Positions 24,266 to 31,722 are shown, counted from the first letter of the stretch. The stretch: 31,940 nt of DNA from an uncultured Clostridia bacterium (GCA_934233735.1 CAKQGQ010000026.1:1-31940); one strand, 5' to 3'. Notes: a model not told the origin generated them from the sequence alone. Program-made: numbers and translations.

Positions 24266-25126
24266 GTGAGGAAGAAACACTTGTTAATGATAGGCGCAAT
24301 GGTGCTTTGCACCGCTGCTGTTATATTTTTCTGCGCCTGTCAGGACAGCTCGCAGCAGGCATCCGGCACAGCAGGCGCGGTTGATACCGTAGTCAATGTC
24401 GACGAGCCTGCGGATTCACAGGGAGAAATTGTCGCGACCGCTGCGAAAACAACGACTAAGAAATCAACGACCAAAACAAGCAAGAAAAAGAAAAAATATA
24501 ACGAAGAGGCCCCTTGGGAATCCTTTGACATGTACGGCCTGCCGGATAAACTCGACCTTCTGAAAAAGGACAAGGGCGATGTGCTCGTTCTCGTAAACAA
24601 GCTCCACGCTGTATCGAAGAACTACAAGCCGACCGATATGGTTGCAATCAAAGGCAGCTATACGACAAATCAAGGGCTGGAAATGAAGGCGGACGCTTAC
24701 AAAGCCTTCAAAAAAATGAGAAAAGCCGCCAAAGCTGACGGCATCCGTTTCAAAATCTGTTCTGCATACCGTACCTATAGCACGCAGAAATGGCTTTACA
24801 ACAACTATCTGAACACCATGGGCAAGAAGCTCCGCAACATCCGCTCCGCATATCCGGGCAGAAGCGAGCACCACACGGGTTATGCCATCGACCTTGTAAC
24901 GAAATCCACGGGCTGGACGCTCACGCAGGACTTCGCAAAAACTTCCGAAGGCAAATGGATTAACAAGCACTGCGCAGAATACGGCTTCATCATCCGCTAC
25001 CCGAAAGGCAAAACCGATATTACCGGCTACGATTATGAGCCTTGGCATCTGCGCTATGTCGGCGTTGATGCTGCTGAGGAAATCACAGAGCAGGGCATTA
25101 CTCTGGAAGAATATCTGAAGAGATAA
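24266..25126 (+). CDS. D-alanyl-D-alanine carboxypeptidase, VanY/M15 family lipoprotein
   Basis: 286 residues from a GTG start at 24266, supported by GGAGG about 10 bp upstream. A lipoprotein-like signal ends at C25 in FFCAC. A Ser/Thr/Lys-rich linker (about 60-78) spans the wall. The M15 domain follows at about 95-286: CSAYRTYSTQ, the zinc motif SEHHTGYAID (200-209; H202 and D209) and EPWH (258-261; catalytic E258, zinc H261). It trims the terminal D-Ala from peptidoglycan stems at the cell surface. No vanRS or vanH/A/X genes lie nearby, so this is a house wall-maturation enzyme, not a glycopeptide resistance locus. Its last 29 bp overlap the convergent ybaK-like gene. Confidence 0.92.
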   Translation: MRKKHLLMIGAMVLCTAAVIFFCACQDSSQQASGTAGAVDTVVNVDEPADSQGEIVATAAKTTTKKSTTKTSKKKKKYNEEAPWESFDMYGLPDKLDLLKKDKGDVLVLVNKLHAVSKNYKPTDMVAIKGSYTTNQGLEMKADAYKAFKKMRKAAKADGIRFKICSAYRTYSTQKWLYNNYLNTMGKKLRNIRSAYPGRSEHHTGYAIDLVTKSTGWTLTQDFAKTSEGKWINKHCAEYGFIIRYPKGKTDITGYDYEPWHLRYVGVDAAEEITEQGITLEEYLKR

Positions 25127-25595
25127 TATCCGCTGTCTGAATTTTAATCGCCTTTTGCAAATCGCTGAAAGGCAGTTCAATCTGAAAACCAATACGGCCG
25201 CCGCTGAAGAAAATCGTTTCGTAATCAGCGGCGGTTTTGTGTATCGTCGTCGTAAAGAATTTCTTCATTCCAATCGGACTGCATCCGCCGTGAATATATC
25301 CCGTGAGCGGCAGCAGTTCTTTTGATTTTATCATCTCAATCGACTTCTCTCCGACCGCTTTCGCCGCCTTCTTTAAGTCCAGTTCTTCTGCCACCGGAAC
25401 CATGAAAACATAATAATTCTTGCTTTTCCCCTGCGTAACAAGTGTTTTAAACACTCTTCCAGGCTCCTGGTTCAGTACCTCGGCAACTTCCACGCCGCTG
25501 ACCGCGTCCGTATCGGTATAGGTGTGCTCCTTATATTTAATTTTCAGCGCGTCCAGTCTACGCATGGCGTTCGTTTTTTCTATCTTTGTTTTCAT
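25098..25595 (-). CDS. ybaK: Cys-tRNA(Pro)/tRNA(Cys) deacylase, YbaK/EbsC family
   Basis: 165 residues, a usual length. Family signs are an early TNAMRRLDALKIKYKEHTY, VFKTLVTQGKSKNYYVFMVP, the Lys-rich DLKKAAKAVGEKSIEMI, and the substrate-site motif GYIHGGCSPIGMKK (about 99-112). The enzyme hydrolyses Cys mis-attached to tRNA-Pro in trans. AGAGG precedes the ATG. The gene is monocistronic and its 3' end overlaps the convergent carboxypeptidase gene by 29 bp, with no terminator between them. The thiolase gene's terminator lies just upstream of its start. Confidence 0.93.
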   Translation of the reverse strand: MKTKIEKTNAMRRLDALKIKYKEHTYTDTDAVSGVEVAEVLNQEPGRVFKTLVTQGKSKNYYVFMVPVAEELDLKKAAKAVGEKSIEMIKSKELLPLTGYIHGGCSPIGMKKFFTTTIHKTAADYETIFFSGGRIGFQIELPFSDLQKAIKIQTADIISSDILPE

Positions 25596-25614
25596 TTTGC
25601 TTACCTCTAAAATT

Positions 25615-25640
25615 CAAGGCACCCCTTGCGAGGTGCCTTG
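25615..25640 (-). terminator. Terminator of the thiolase gene
   Basis: CAAGGCACC (25615-25623) and GGTGCCTTG (25632-25640) form a perfect 9-bp stem with an 8-nt loop. The following minus-strand sequence AATTTTAG is only a weak U tract. Confidence 0.65.
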
Positions 25641-25674
25641 ATATTGTTCATTTCGTAATTATTCGTGCGCGCAA

Positions 25675-26853
25675 TTATCTTTCAACTACGAGTGCAGTTC
25701 CCATACCGCCGCCGATACATAATGTAGCAAGACCGTACTTGGAATCTCTCTTCATCATTTCGTAAATCAGAGTGATTAAGATTCTGCAGCCGGAAGCTCC
25801 GATTGGGTGTCCGATAGCGATAGCTCCGCCGTTTACATTTGTCTTTTCAGGATCTAATCCTAAGTCTTTTCTTACTGCCAGGGACTGAGCTGCGAAAGCT
25901 TCGTTTGCTTCTACTAAGTCCATATCAGCAACTGTAAGGCCGGCCTTCTTTAATGCTTTTTCGGAAGCAGGTACCGGACCAACACCCATGATGGATGGAT
26001 CTACGCCTGCGGAAGCATAGGACTTGATTGTGCAAAGCGGCTTGATTCCTAATTCGTCAGCTTTTTCTTTGCTCATTACTACTACAGCAGCACCTGCATC
26101 GTTGATACCGGAAGCGTTAGCAGCTGTAACGATACCGTCCTTCTTGAAAGCGCCTTTTAACTTAGCAACCTTTTCGATAGTTGTTCCGAATTTAGGGAAT
26201 TCATCTGTATCGAAGATGATTGGATCACCTTTTCTCTGCGGAATTTCAACCGGAACGATTTCATCTTTGAACTTACCTGCCTTGATTGCTTCTTCGGCTC
26301 TGTTCTGGGAGATTACGGAGAATTCGTCTAATTCTTCTCTTGTGATTCCCCACTGTTCAGCAACGTTTTCAGCAGTGATACCCATGTGGTATCCGTTGAA
26401 TGCGTCCCAAAGGCCGTCGTTAACCATCATGTCAACCATCTGAGCGTTGTTCATTCTTGCGCCCCATCTTGCAGCCGGCATAGCATAAGCTGTAGCGGAC
26501 ATGTTTTCTGCACCACCTGCAACTACGATGTCAGCATCGCCTGCTTTGATAATCTGAGCAGCAAGTTCAACAGCTCTTAATCCGGAACCGCAAACTTTAT
26601 TAATTGTCATTGCAGGAACTTCGATCGGAAGGCCTGCATCAAGTGTCATCTGTCTTGCAACGTTCTGACCTAATCCACCCTGAAGAACAGCACCCATGAT
26701 AACTTCTTCAACCATTTCAGGCTTGATTCCTGCTCTTTCAACAGCAGCCTTGATAGCGATAGCGCCTAATTTTCTTGTAGGGATTCCCTTTAAGGAACCG
26801 CCAAAGCTTCCGATTGGTGTTCTTGCTGCACTTACAATTACAACTTCTCTCAT
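25675..26853 (-). CDS. thlA: Acetyl-CoA C-acetyltransferase (thiolase)
   Basis: 392 residues, standard for biosynthetic thiolases. The active-site residues are all visible: C88 in NKVCGSG, H349 in AIAIGHPIG, C379 in CIGGGMG. It condenses two acetyl-CoA to acetoacetyl-CoA, the entry to butyrate-type fermentation, or runs in reverse. AAGGAGG precedes the ATG. Codon choice is plainly more uniform than in neighbours (few GC-rich third positions, many GCA, GCT, GAA, CTT), as expected of a very highly expressed gene. A Rex-like operator and a promoter lie upstream. No crt, hbd or bcd gene is adjacent. Confidence 0.96.
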   Translation of the reverse strand: MREVVIVSAARTPIGSFGGSLKGIPTRKLGAIAIKAAVERAGIKPEMVEEVIMGAVLQGGLGQNVARQMTLDAGLPIEVPAMTINKVCGSGLRAVELAAQIIKAGDADIVVAGGAENMSATAYAMPAARWGARMNNAQMVDMMVNDGLWDAFNGYHMGITAENVAEQWGITREELDEFSVISQNRAEEAIKAGKFKDEIVPVEIPQRKGDPIIFDTDEFPKFGTTIEKVAKLKGAFKKDGIVTAANASGINDAGAAVVVMSKEKADELGIKPLCTIKSYASAGVDPSIMGVGPVPASEKALKKAGLTVADMDLVEANEAFAAQSLAVRKDLGLDPEKTNVNGGAIAIGHPIGASGCRILITLIYEMMKRDSKYGLATLCIGGGMGTALVVER

Positions 26854-26924
26854 TTTTATGTATCCTCCTTAAGACTTTATGTTTCTTTTCACCGCATACC
26901 GCGTCTCTTTTCGTATGCAGTTCT

Positions 26925-26953
26925 ATTTAATCACACAATAACACAAAAATCAA
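26925..26953 (-). promoter_or_regulatory. Candidate promoter of the thiolase gene
   Basis: On the minus strand, TTGATT (26953-26948), a 17-bp spacer, TTAAAT (26930-26925). This gives a leader of about 65 nt. A second, weaker pair (TTTCAA and TTAAAT) would place its -10 inside the Rex-like site. Confidence 0.55.
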
Positions 26954-26960
26954 GAAGTTT

Positions 26961-26978
26961 TGGTTAAAAATTTAACAA
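26961..26978. promoter_or_regulatory. Rex-like operator upstream of thiolase
   Basis: TGGTTAAAAATTTAACAA matches the clostridial Rex consensus TTGTTAANNNNTTAACAA at 13 of the 14 defined bases. It lies just upstream of the candidate -35. Rex senses NADH/NAD+ and controls thlA and other fermentation genes in clostridia, which suits this gene. Confidence 0.7.
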
Positions 26979-27074
26979 AACCCTTGTATTTTTTGAAATA
27001 CATCTGTATATATCTTACCATATCCACCCGAAAAAACAAGGCTTCCGGCGAAAGTAGTTTATTTAACAAGGGGC

Positions 27075-27200
27075 CTGGGGATGGGCACGTTTTTTCGCCC
27101 GAGGGTACGCTTTTTGGCTCGAGGAGCGCTTCTTTTGCCTAGTGTGCTCTTTTTTATTTGGGGATGACTTTCATTTTGTTTAGGGGGAGGGCTCTTCCAT
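27075..27200. repeat. Degenerate tandem pattern of T-runs and GC boxes
   Basis: Five to six consecutive segments of about 18-24 bp each start with a T-run (TTTTTT, TTTTT, TTCTTTT, TCTTTTTT, TTTCATTTT) followed by a G/C-rich box (CGCCCGAGGG, GGCTCGAGGAG, GCCTAGTGTGC). Periodicity is imperfect, so this is a weak call. Confidence 0.35.
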
Positions 27201-27542
27201 TTTATGTAAAAATGTATATTTACATACCAAATCGCAAAAAATCCTTATCTCGCGTGTATTTTTTTCCACAAATATCCAACTCGGCATCCTTACTGAGCAT
27301 GCGCTTCCTAAACCATATTTTCAGTATATGTGCAAAGCGTTGAAATTTCAACCCTTTCTTGTTCTTGTTTTATAGGCTGCTGAATGCCCGCCTTTGGCCC
27401 CCGATTCTTGTTTTCCTTTATATGTAAGTTTTCACACGCGACCACCCCAAAAATTCCTCACTTGGTATGTATTTATACATTTTGAATAGTCGCGTCGTTA
27501 TGCCCGCCGGCGTTCATTCTCAAAAAGCCCCATTACCACAAG

Positions 27543-27579
27543 CAGCAGACACACCGGCGACCTGCCGATATGTCTGCTG
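27543..27579 (-). terminator. Hairpin downstream of first surface gene
   Basis: CAGCAGACA (27543-27551) pairs with TGTCTGCTG (27571-27579), with an inner CGGC/GCCG stem (27555-27558, 27564-27567). No T tract follows directly; a run of five T comes about 20 nt later on the minus strand. It may be a weak terminator or a 3'-end stabilising structure. Confidence 0.4.
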
Positions 27580-27621
27580 TTTGATTGCTTATTCAGTTTA
27601 ATGCTTTATATTGCGGTAGAA

Positions 27622-29133
27622 TTATGAAAGTGTAACTGTCGTTCCGTCTACGATGAGCGTTGCATTTGTGTTCCAATCGTCCATGTCAAGCAGTAAGTCC
27701 TTAACATTTTCTGCTGTGATTTTTGTGCCATTCTTCGTACAGTTGGTAAGGGTAATTGTGTACGCATCCGAACCACCTGCATTCATCTGGTAGTCTGCTG
27801 AAGTGAATTCACAGTCTGTAATCTTTGTTTCGGAATACGGACGCAGATATTGATATGCCTTAAGACCAAGCTTACAGTTTTCAAATGAAACAAGCTTGAT
27901 TCCGCTAGTATAGGAAGTCCAGCCGTTTAATGTTGAATCCTTGATTGTCAAAGTCGAATCTGTAACTGTTGCGTCAATATTGAAAGTATATCCGGCAACA
28001 TCCAGTATACAGTTATCAATCACACTGTCTCCGGAAAGTGACCAGAACTGGATACCACGAAATGCATTGGTAATCTTTGTATTCTTAAATACTGTGCCTG
28101 TGTTTTTTGCGCCGGTAGAAACAGTGATTGCAATCTTTCCGTCGCCCTCGTAATTAACATTTTCAATCGTGGTATTGTTACCGTTGATGTTCAGCGTTCC
28201 GCCTGTGCCGGCTGAACCTGTACCGTTAATTGTCATGTCTTTAATTGTTACATCATCTTTTGCTATTTTTGCGTTTTTAGCATTTAATGTCGTGTTGTCA
28301 ATGCCCTTTCCTGCAAGTGTCGTATCTGAACCGATTGCGGTGCTCGAATCGAGGCTAAGGTTATTTCCGGACACTTCAATATATGAAGGTTTTTCTGATG
28401 TTTGGGAATCGGAGATTGCGTCTGCAAAGCTTTCTTGGTCAGATGCATTTGCATAGTTGATATCCGGATATTGAGCATTTTTATCGTAATCATTTCCGTA
28501 GCTGTCGCTTTCAGAAGCCAGCTGAGTTGCCAAAACTTTCAGGTCAAATTCTACCTTGCCGTTCTGATAATCATTGCCCGCCTGTTCATCCATATGTACC
28601 AGCAAAGCAAAGTAGTGCGTTGCACCGACTTTAAGTTCTACAGGATCATCTGAGACTATTTGCGTTCCAACAGCAACCGAACTGCCTGAAGTCCATGCAG
28701 GAACAGAGGTATCGCTTCCTTTTGCATTAGGAGCAATTGCGTACTGCATAACTTTATACAGGTCCTTGCCATCAGCAGGATTCGTGACATTCAATGCCAC
28801 TTTATACTTCAATGCAAGGTTGCCTTCGTTCTTGATTGCAAGGTAAGCAACTTGAGTCTTGCCCGGTTCCCATAAAGTATCGAGGTTGTTGTTTTGAGCA
28901 ACGGTGCTGTTCTCGCTACCGAAAATAGGTGCCGGTTCTTTGCTGATATTAACATATTCACCATTTTCGTACATCAACAGTTCTACATCCAGATTTCCTG
29001 CCTGGATCTTGTTTACGCTTGTGCTTGCCGTGTCAGTAAACCATGCGAATGTCATTCCTACAAGCATTGCCACGCAAAGCATCATGGAAAGCACGCTCAT
29101 TGCGAGGGCTTTCTTTGTCTTTGTTTGTGTCAT
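27622..29133 (-). CDS. SipW-dependent (TasA/camelysin-like) surface protein with beta-helix body, array member 1
   Basis: 503 residues from the ATG at 29133 (GGAGG upstream); the frame continues 75 bp further up but without a ribosome site. The N-terminus MTQTKTKKALAMSVLSMMLC with FAWFTDTAS (29-37) is a SipW-type signal peptide. IQAGNLDVEL opens a TasA/camelysin-like beta-sandwich (about 45-230): LWEPGKTQVAYLAIKNEG, NLALKYKVAL, and closing LKVLATQLASESDSYGN. The rest is parallel-beta-helix-like: repeated patterns such as IENVNYEGD, FKNTKITNAF, IDNCILDVAG and FENCKLGL. It ends ATLIVDGTTVTLS, similar to member 2. No sortase or other anchor is visible. Likely an exported fibre or matrix protein; function unknown. 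No SipW peptidase gene is in the window. Confidence 0.86.
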   Translation of the reverse strand: MTQTKTKKALAMSVLSMMLCVAMLVGMTFAWFTDTASTSVNKIQAGNLDVELLMYENGEYVNISKEPAPIFGSENSTVAQNNNLDTLWEPGKTQVAYLAIKNEGNLALKYKVALNVTNPADGKDLYKVMQYAIAPNAKGSDTSVPAWTSGSSVAVGTQIVSDDPVELKVGATHYFALLVHMDEQAGNDYQNGKVEFDLKVLATQLASESDSYGNDYDKNAQYPDINYANASDQESFADAISDSQTSEKPSYIEVSGNNLSLDSSTAIGSDTTLAGKGIDNTTLNAKNAKIAKDDVTIKDMTINGTGSAGTGGTLNINGNNTTIENVNYEGDGKIAITVSTGAKNTGTVFKNTKITNAFRGIQFWSLSGDSVIDNCILDVAGYTFNIDATVTDSTLTIKDSTLNGWTSYTSGIKLVSFENCKLGLKAYQYLRPYSETKITDCEFTSADYQMNAGGSDAYTITLTNCTKNGTKITAENVKDLLLDMDDWNTNATLIVDGTTVTLS

Positions 29134-29232
29134 TATTTCTTTCCTCCGATTGTTTTGTTCGGCATTGTGCATATAAAGGCACGCCCTGTGCCAACGCCGC
29201 CAAAACACAAGGAGTACCTATTTAACAGTTAT
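29134..29232 (-). ncRNA. Conserved structured 5' leader of array member 1
   Basis: A 37-nt block at 29196-29232 is identical at 36 positions to 31506-31542, in front of member 2. Just downstream in the transcript is a stem-loop. The outer stem pairs 29193-29199 with 29160-29166, including a G-U pair. The inner stem pairs GTGC and GCAC (29179-29182 with 29167-29170). The equivalent inner stem of the other leader has a different sequence but still pairs. The ribosome site follows directly. It looks like a cis-acting RNA element; class unknown. Confidence 0.6.
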
Positions 29233-29258
29233 TTTGTTTTGATTTTCCGCTCCGCGCG

Positions 29259-29326
29259 TTATGCCTGCTGCGAGCGTTCTGTTAGGAAGGCGTACCCCCC
29301 CCCTAAGGATTTTTTTGTGTTTTCAT
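29259..29326 (-). pseudogene. Remnant or off-phase leader peptide ORF with nine-G tract
   Basis: An ATG at 29326 behind AGAAAGGAAAG starts MKTQKNP and stops after seven codons (TAG at 29305-29303). One additional A in the preceding A7 tract would open a 22-codon frame through the G9 tract (29303-29295), reading SLGGGYAFLTERSQQA near its end. That frame resembles the intact small ORF (SIGGGYSS) in the other leader. It is either decayed or switched off by tract length. Confidence 0.4.
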
Positions 29327-29370
29327 TTTCTTACTTTCCTTTCTGTCGTGTTCTTTTATCCACTAAGGAA

Positions 29371-29442
29371 ATCAAAAGGCATAGGGTTTGGAAGTTGTTC
29401 GGCGTGCTCTTCGTGCGTCGCCGGCTTTATATGCCCTTTGAT
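29371..29442. repeat. Long-range inverted repeat, copy A
   Basis: ATCAAAAGGCATA (29371-29383) can pair with TATGCCCTTTGAT (29430-29442) with one G-T pair around a 46-nt loop. The same arms occur in copy B at 31644-31722, although loop sequences differ. Confidence 0.65.
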
Positions 29443-29471
29443 ATCCTCTCCACCAGAGGGTGGAGAGGATA
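29442..29471 (-). terminator. Perfect 13-bp hairpin after array member 2
   Basis: TATCCTCTCCACC (29442-29454), loop AGAG, GGTGGAGAGGATA (29459-29471), 9 bp after the stop of member 2. No T tract follows on the minus strand, so it may act as a 3'-end or processing structure instead of a classical terminator. A related hairpin follows member 3. Confidence 0.5.
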
Positions 29472-29480
29472 AAGCTTATT

Positions 29481-31442
29481 TTAGTTTGCGGGAAGAACAG
29501 TTGTACCATTTACTACAACCGTAGCCTTCGTTCCTTTTTTATTGTTCCAAATAGAATTATTGCTATTTGAGCCAACTCCAAATCCCGTTACAGCATCTGC
29601 TGTTGCTTGATCGATGATAACTTTTGCTCCTGCAGACATAAGGCTAGTGTCAATTTCAATTGCTGCTTTACCAACAATCGGTGCAGTTGCATTAAATTTG
29701 CAATCCTTGAATTCCACGGTTTGGAGATCTGCTAAACCATTTTCGTGATAAATAAGAACAGACTTTCCTGCACAGTTGAATTTACAATTATCGAATAAGA
29801 CATTTTTAGCTGCATATGTCCAAAGATTATATGCGTCTGCACTATCCTGCTCGAATACACAATTGATAAATTCTACATTTTCAGCATATAAGAATTGCAT
29901 GCCTGTGATAATACAGTCTTTGTATGTTACAGCCTTTGAATGCGTGATACCTTTATAATTGTCATTTGCAAATTTCACAGTTACTCCCTCAACTGTAAGG
30001 TCAAGGTTTGTGTTTTGTGCACCGATAACGGTACTCTTTGTCATATCAAGAACTGTATTTTTATCGCCGGAAATGGTCACAGTTTTATTTGTGATTGTCG
30101 GAAGTGTGTATGTCCCTGATTCAAGCTTTACAGTAGTTGGTGTTGTTGCACTCGTAATAGCATCTGCTAATTCATCAGATGTTGAAGCCTTCTGTACCTT
30201 ATTACCAAGCTTTTTGTATGCATCTGCACTTTCAATTGTTCTTGCAGTAGATGAACCGCAAACAAAAATGTCACCTTTTGTATCGGTATATGTATTGTTG
30301 CCGCCAAAGTTTATACCAGCAATGTTGATATAGTCAAGGTCAATCATCGAATTCTTTAAATTAGCAGATGATCCGAAGAAGTTGTTTGTCAAAGTAACTT
30401 TTACATCTGCATTGCTGAAATCAGCTGCCTGAATATGGATGAAACGTTGCTGCTGTTTCGTAGCTTCGAAACGGCAGTTATTGATTACAATTTCTGCCCC
30501 TGCTACAGGTGTAACCTGCACGCAATCCCACTCTGAACCTGAGAAGGAACATCCATTCAGAACCAGTTTGCCTTTAAGACCGCTGGCATAAAGGTTCGAG
30601 GCATTGTCTCTGCCATTGGCAGGCGCTGTAAAATCTACATTGTTGATTGTAACATTAGCATCAGCCGCAATGCTGACAGGCTTATCGCTGATAAGCGCAT
30701 TTCCGTTGCCGTTAATTGTTACATCTTTGCTTATTGTGAGCTGATTACTGAGCTTGATTGTTTTGTTGAGAATTACATTTTTGCCATCATTAATAGCAGT
30801 TTTCAAATCGTTTTCATTGTCAACATACTTGTATTCTGCCCCAGCATCATATGTGTTGTTAAAGCTGTCATACTCGGAAGCTGCCTGCGTTGCATATACA
30901 GTAATTGCTATGCCTGTAAGCGAAAGGTTCTGATATTCGTTTCCTGCATTTTCCTGCATATGCGCTTTGATTGTGAAAGGCGTACCTTCTTCTTTAGCAG
31001 TCAATACTTTATCTTCGCTGGTAATCATTCCGGTTTCTTTGGAAATAAGCTCTTCGCCAGAATACCAGTCAATAACCTCAGCTAACTTGGAGTCTCCGGT
31101 AAGTCCGCTTATCGCAATTTTATACTTCAGCGCAAGGTTTCCTTTGTTTACTACGCGAAGTTCCGGCAGCTTATATGTACAGCCCGGTTCCCAAAGGACT
31201 TCTTCGTTTGCACCTTCGTTGGCTTTTACGAAATTAAGGGTTGTGTTCTCGGCGTTTACCCAATTTCCAGTTGCATCTTTCATTTGCAGTTCAACATCCA
31301 GCTTGCCTGCTTGGATTTTGTTCACTGCGGTGCTTGCTGTATCTGTGAACCATGCGAAGGTCATTCCCACCAGCATTGCCACACACAGCACCATTGAAAG
31401 CACGCTCATTAAGAGGGCTTTCTTTGTCTTTGTTTGAGTCAT
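29481..31442 (-). CDS. SipW-dependent (TasA/camelysin-like) surface protein with beta-helix body, array member 2
   Basis: 653 residues; AGGAGG precedes the ATG. The first 52 residues match member 1 at 48 positions, including the SipW-type signal (LVGMTFAWFTDTAS) and IQAGKLDVEL. A TasA/camelysin-like domain follows to about residue 215: LWEPGCTYKLPELRVVNKG, NLALKYKIAISG, and closing ITVYATQAASEYDSFNN. The body is a long series of beta-helix turns (for example VTINGNGNALISDKP, INNCRFEATKQQ, FINCVFEQDSADAY, FDNCKFNCAGKSVLI) with periodic Asn-Cys or Asp-Cys turns. The C-terminus ATVVVNGTTVLPAN resembles that of member 1. Bodies of the two proteins otherwise differ widely, which suggests cassette-like diversification behind a conserved export head. 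Confidence 0.86.
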   Translation of the reverse strand: MTQTKTKKALLMSVLSMVLCVAMLVGMTFAWFTDTASTAVNKIQAGKLDVELQMKDATGNWVNAENTTLNFVKANEGANEEVLWEPGCTYKLPELRVVNKGNLALKYKIAISGLTGDSKLAEVIDWYSGEELISKETGMITSEDKVLTAKEEGTPFTIKAHMQENAGNEYQNLSLTGIAITVYATQAASEYDSFNNTYDAGAEYKYVDNENDLKTAINDGKNVILNKTIKLSNQLTISKDVTINGNGNALISDKPVSIAADANVTINNVDFTAPANGRDNASNLYASGLKGKLVLNGCSFSGSEWDCVQVTPVAGAEIVINNCRFEATKQQQRFIHIQAADFSNADVKVTLTNNFFGSSANLKNSMIDLDYINIAGINFGGNNTYTDTKGDIFVCGSSTARTIESADAYKKLGNKVQKASTSDELADAITSATTPTTVKLESGTYTLPTITNKTVTISGDKNTVLDMTKSTVIGAQNTNLDLTVEGVTVKFANDNYKGITHSKAVTYKDCIITGMQFLYAENVEFINCVFEQDSADAYNLWTYAAKNVLFDNCKFNCAGKSVLIYHENGLADLQTVEFKDCKFNATAPIVGKAAIEIDTSLMSAGAKVIIDQATADAVTGFGVGSNSNNSIWNNKKGTKATVVVNGTTVLPAN

Positions 31443-31542
31443 ATCTTATTCCTCCTATTGCTTTGTTTCGGCATTCGGCGTGTTAAAGATACGCCTCGCA
31501 TCAATGCCGCCAAAACGCAAGGAGTACCTATTTAACAGTTAT
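31443..31542 (-). ncRNA. Conserved structured 5' leader of array member 2
   Basis: The 37-nt conserved block lies at 31506-31542. The following stem-loop has an outer stem AATGCCG with CGGCATT (31503-31509 and 31469-31475) and an inner stem ACGCC with GGCGT (31491-31495 and 31477-31481). The block contains ACTCCTTG in the transcript, which could pair with the AGGAG of the ribosome site about 60 nt later. The end of the small ORF lies inside the block. Confidence 0.6.
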
Positions 31543-31614
31543 GTAGTTTTTCTGAGCAGTTCGTTTTACTGCCTCAGGAGAGCTGTACCCCCCCCCTATA
31601 GATTTTTGAGTCAT
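31528..31614 (-). CDS. Small leader ORF (28 aa) with nine-G tract
   Basis: It starts at ATG 31614 behind AAAGGAG with 8-9 nt spacing and ends at TAG 31530-31528, inside the conserved leader block of member 2. The peptide starts MTQKSIGGGYSSPEAV and ends QKNYITVK. The three Gly codons are a pure G9 tract (31596-31588), so any change of tract length would shift the frame. No homologue is known to me. It could be a leader peptide whose translation affects the downstream stem-loop, or a by-product of the repeated intergenic element. Confidence 0.45.
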   Translation of the reverse strand: MTQKSIGGGYSSPEAVKRTAQKNYITVK

Positions 31615-31643
31615 TTTAAATTCTCCTTTCCTGTATTCCGTCA

Positions 31644-31722
31644 GGAAATCAAAAGGCATAGGGTTCTTAGTTTTCTTGGCACGGTTCTCATGCATCTTCG
31701 TTTCGTATGCCCTTTGATTTCC
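31644..31722. repeat. Long-range inverted repeat, copy B
   Basis: GGAAATCAAAAGGCATA (31644-31660) pairs with TATGCCCTTTGATTTCC (31706-31722) over 17 bp with one G-T pair, enclosing a 45-nt loop. It occupies the same place relative to the next gene as copy A. Confidence 0.65.

Larger units (their letters stand above)
26979..27621. other. Long non-coding region between thiolase and surface-protein array
   Basis: About 640 bp without a supportable gene. It contains a degenerate T-run/GC-box repeat (27075-27200), small palindromes TATGTAAA-N8-TTTACATA (27203-27226), GTTGAAATTTCAAC (27339-27352) and ATGTAT-TT-ATACAT (27467-27480), a stretch resembling part of the surface-gene leaders (about 27491-27520), and a hairpin after the first surface gene (27543-27579). 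The plus-strand open frames here lack ribosome sites. Confidence 0.55.

Noticed and set aside
24266..25126. Reading the VanY-like protein as part of a vancomycin resistance cluster
   Set aside because: There is no vanR, vanS, vanH, ligase or vanX gene nearby. D,D-carboxypeptidases of this type are common wall enzymes.
27066..27343. Plus-strand open frames of about 60 codons in the long non-coding region
   Set aside because: They lack ribosome sites, have low-complexity or basic hydrophobic products and odd composition, and look like chance frames.
29134..29232. Conserved leader read as a c-di-GMP (GEMM) riboswitch
   Set aside because: I could not find the GEMM core or its tetraloop/receptor arrangement by eye, so no known class is assigned.
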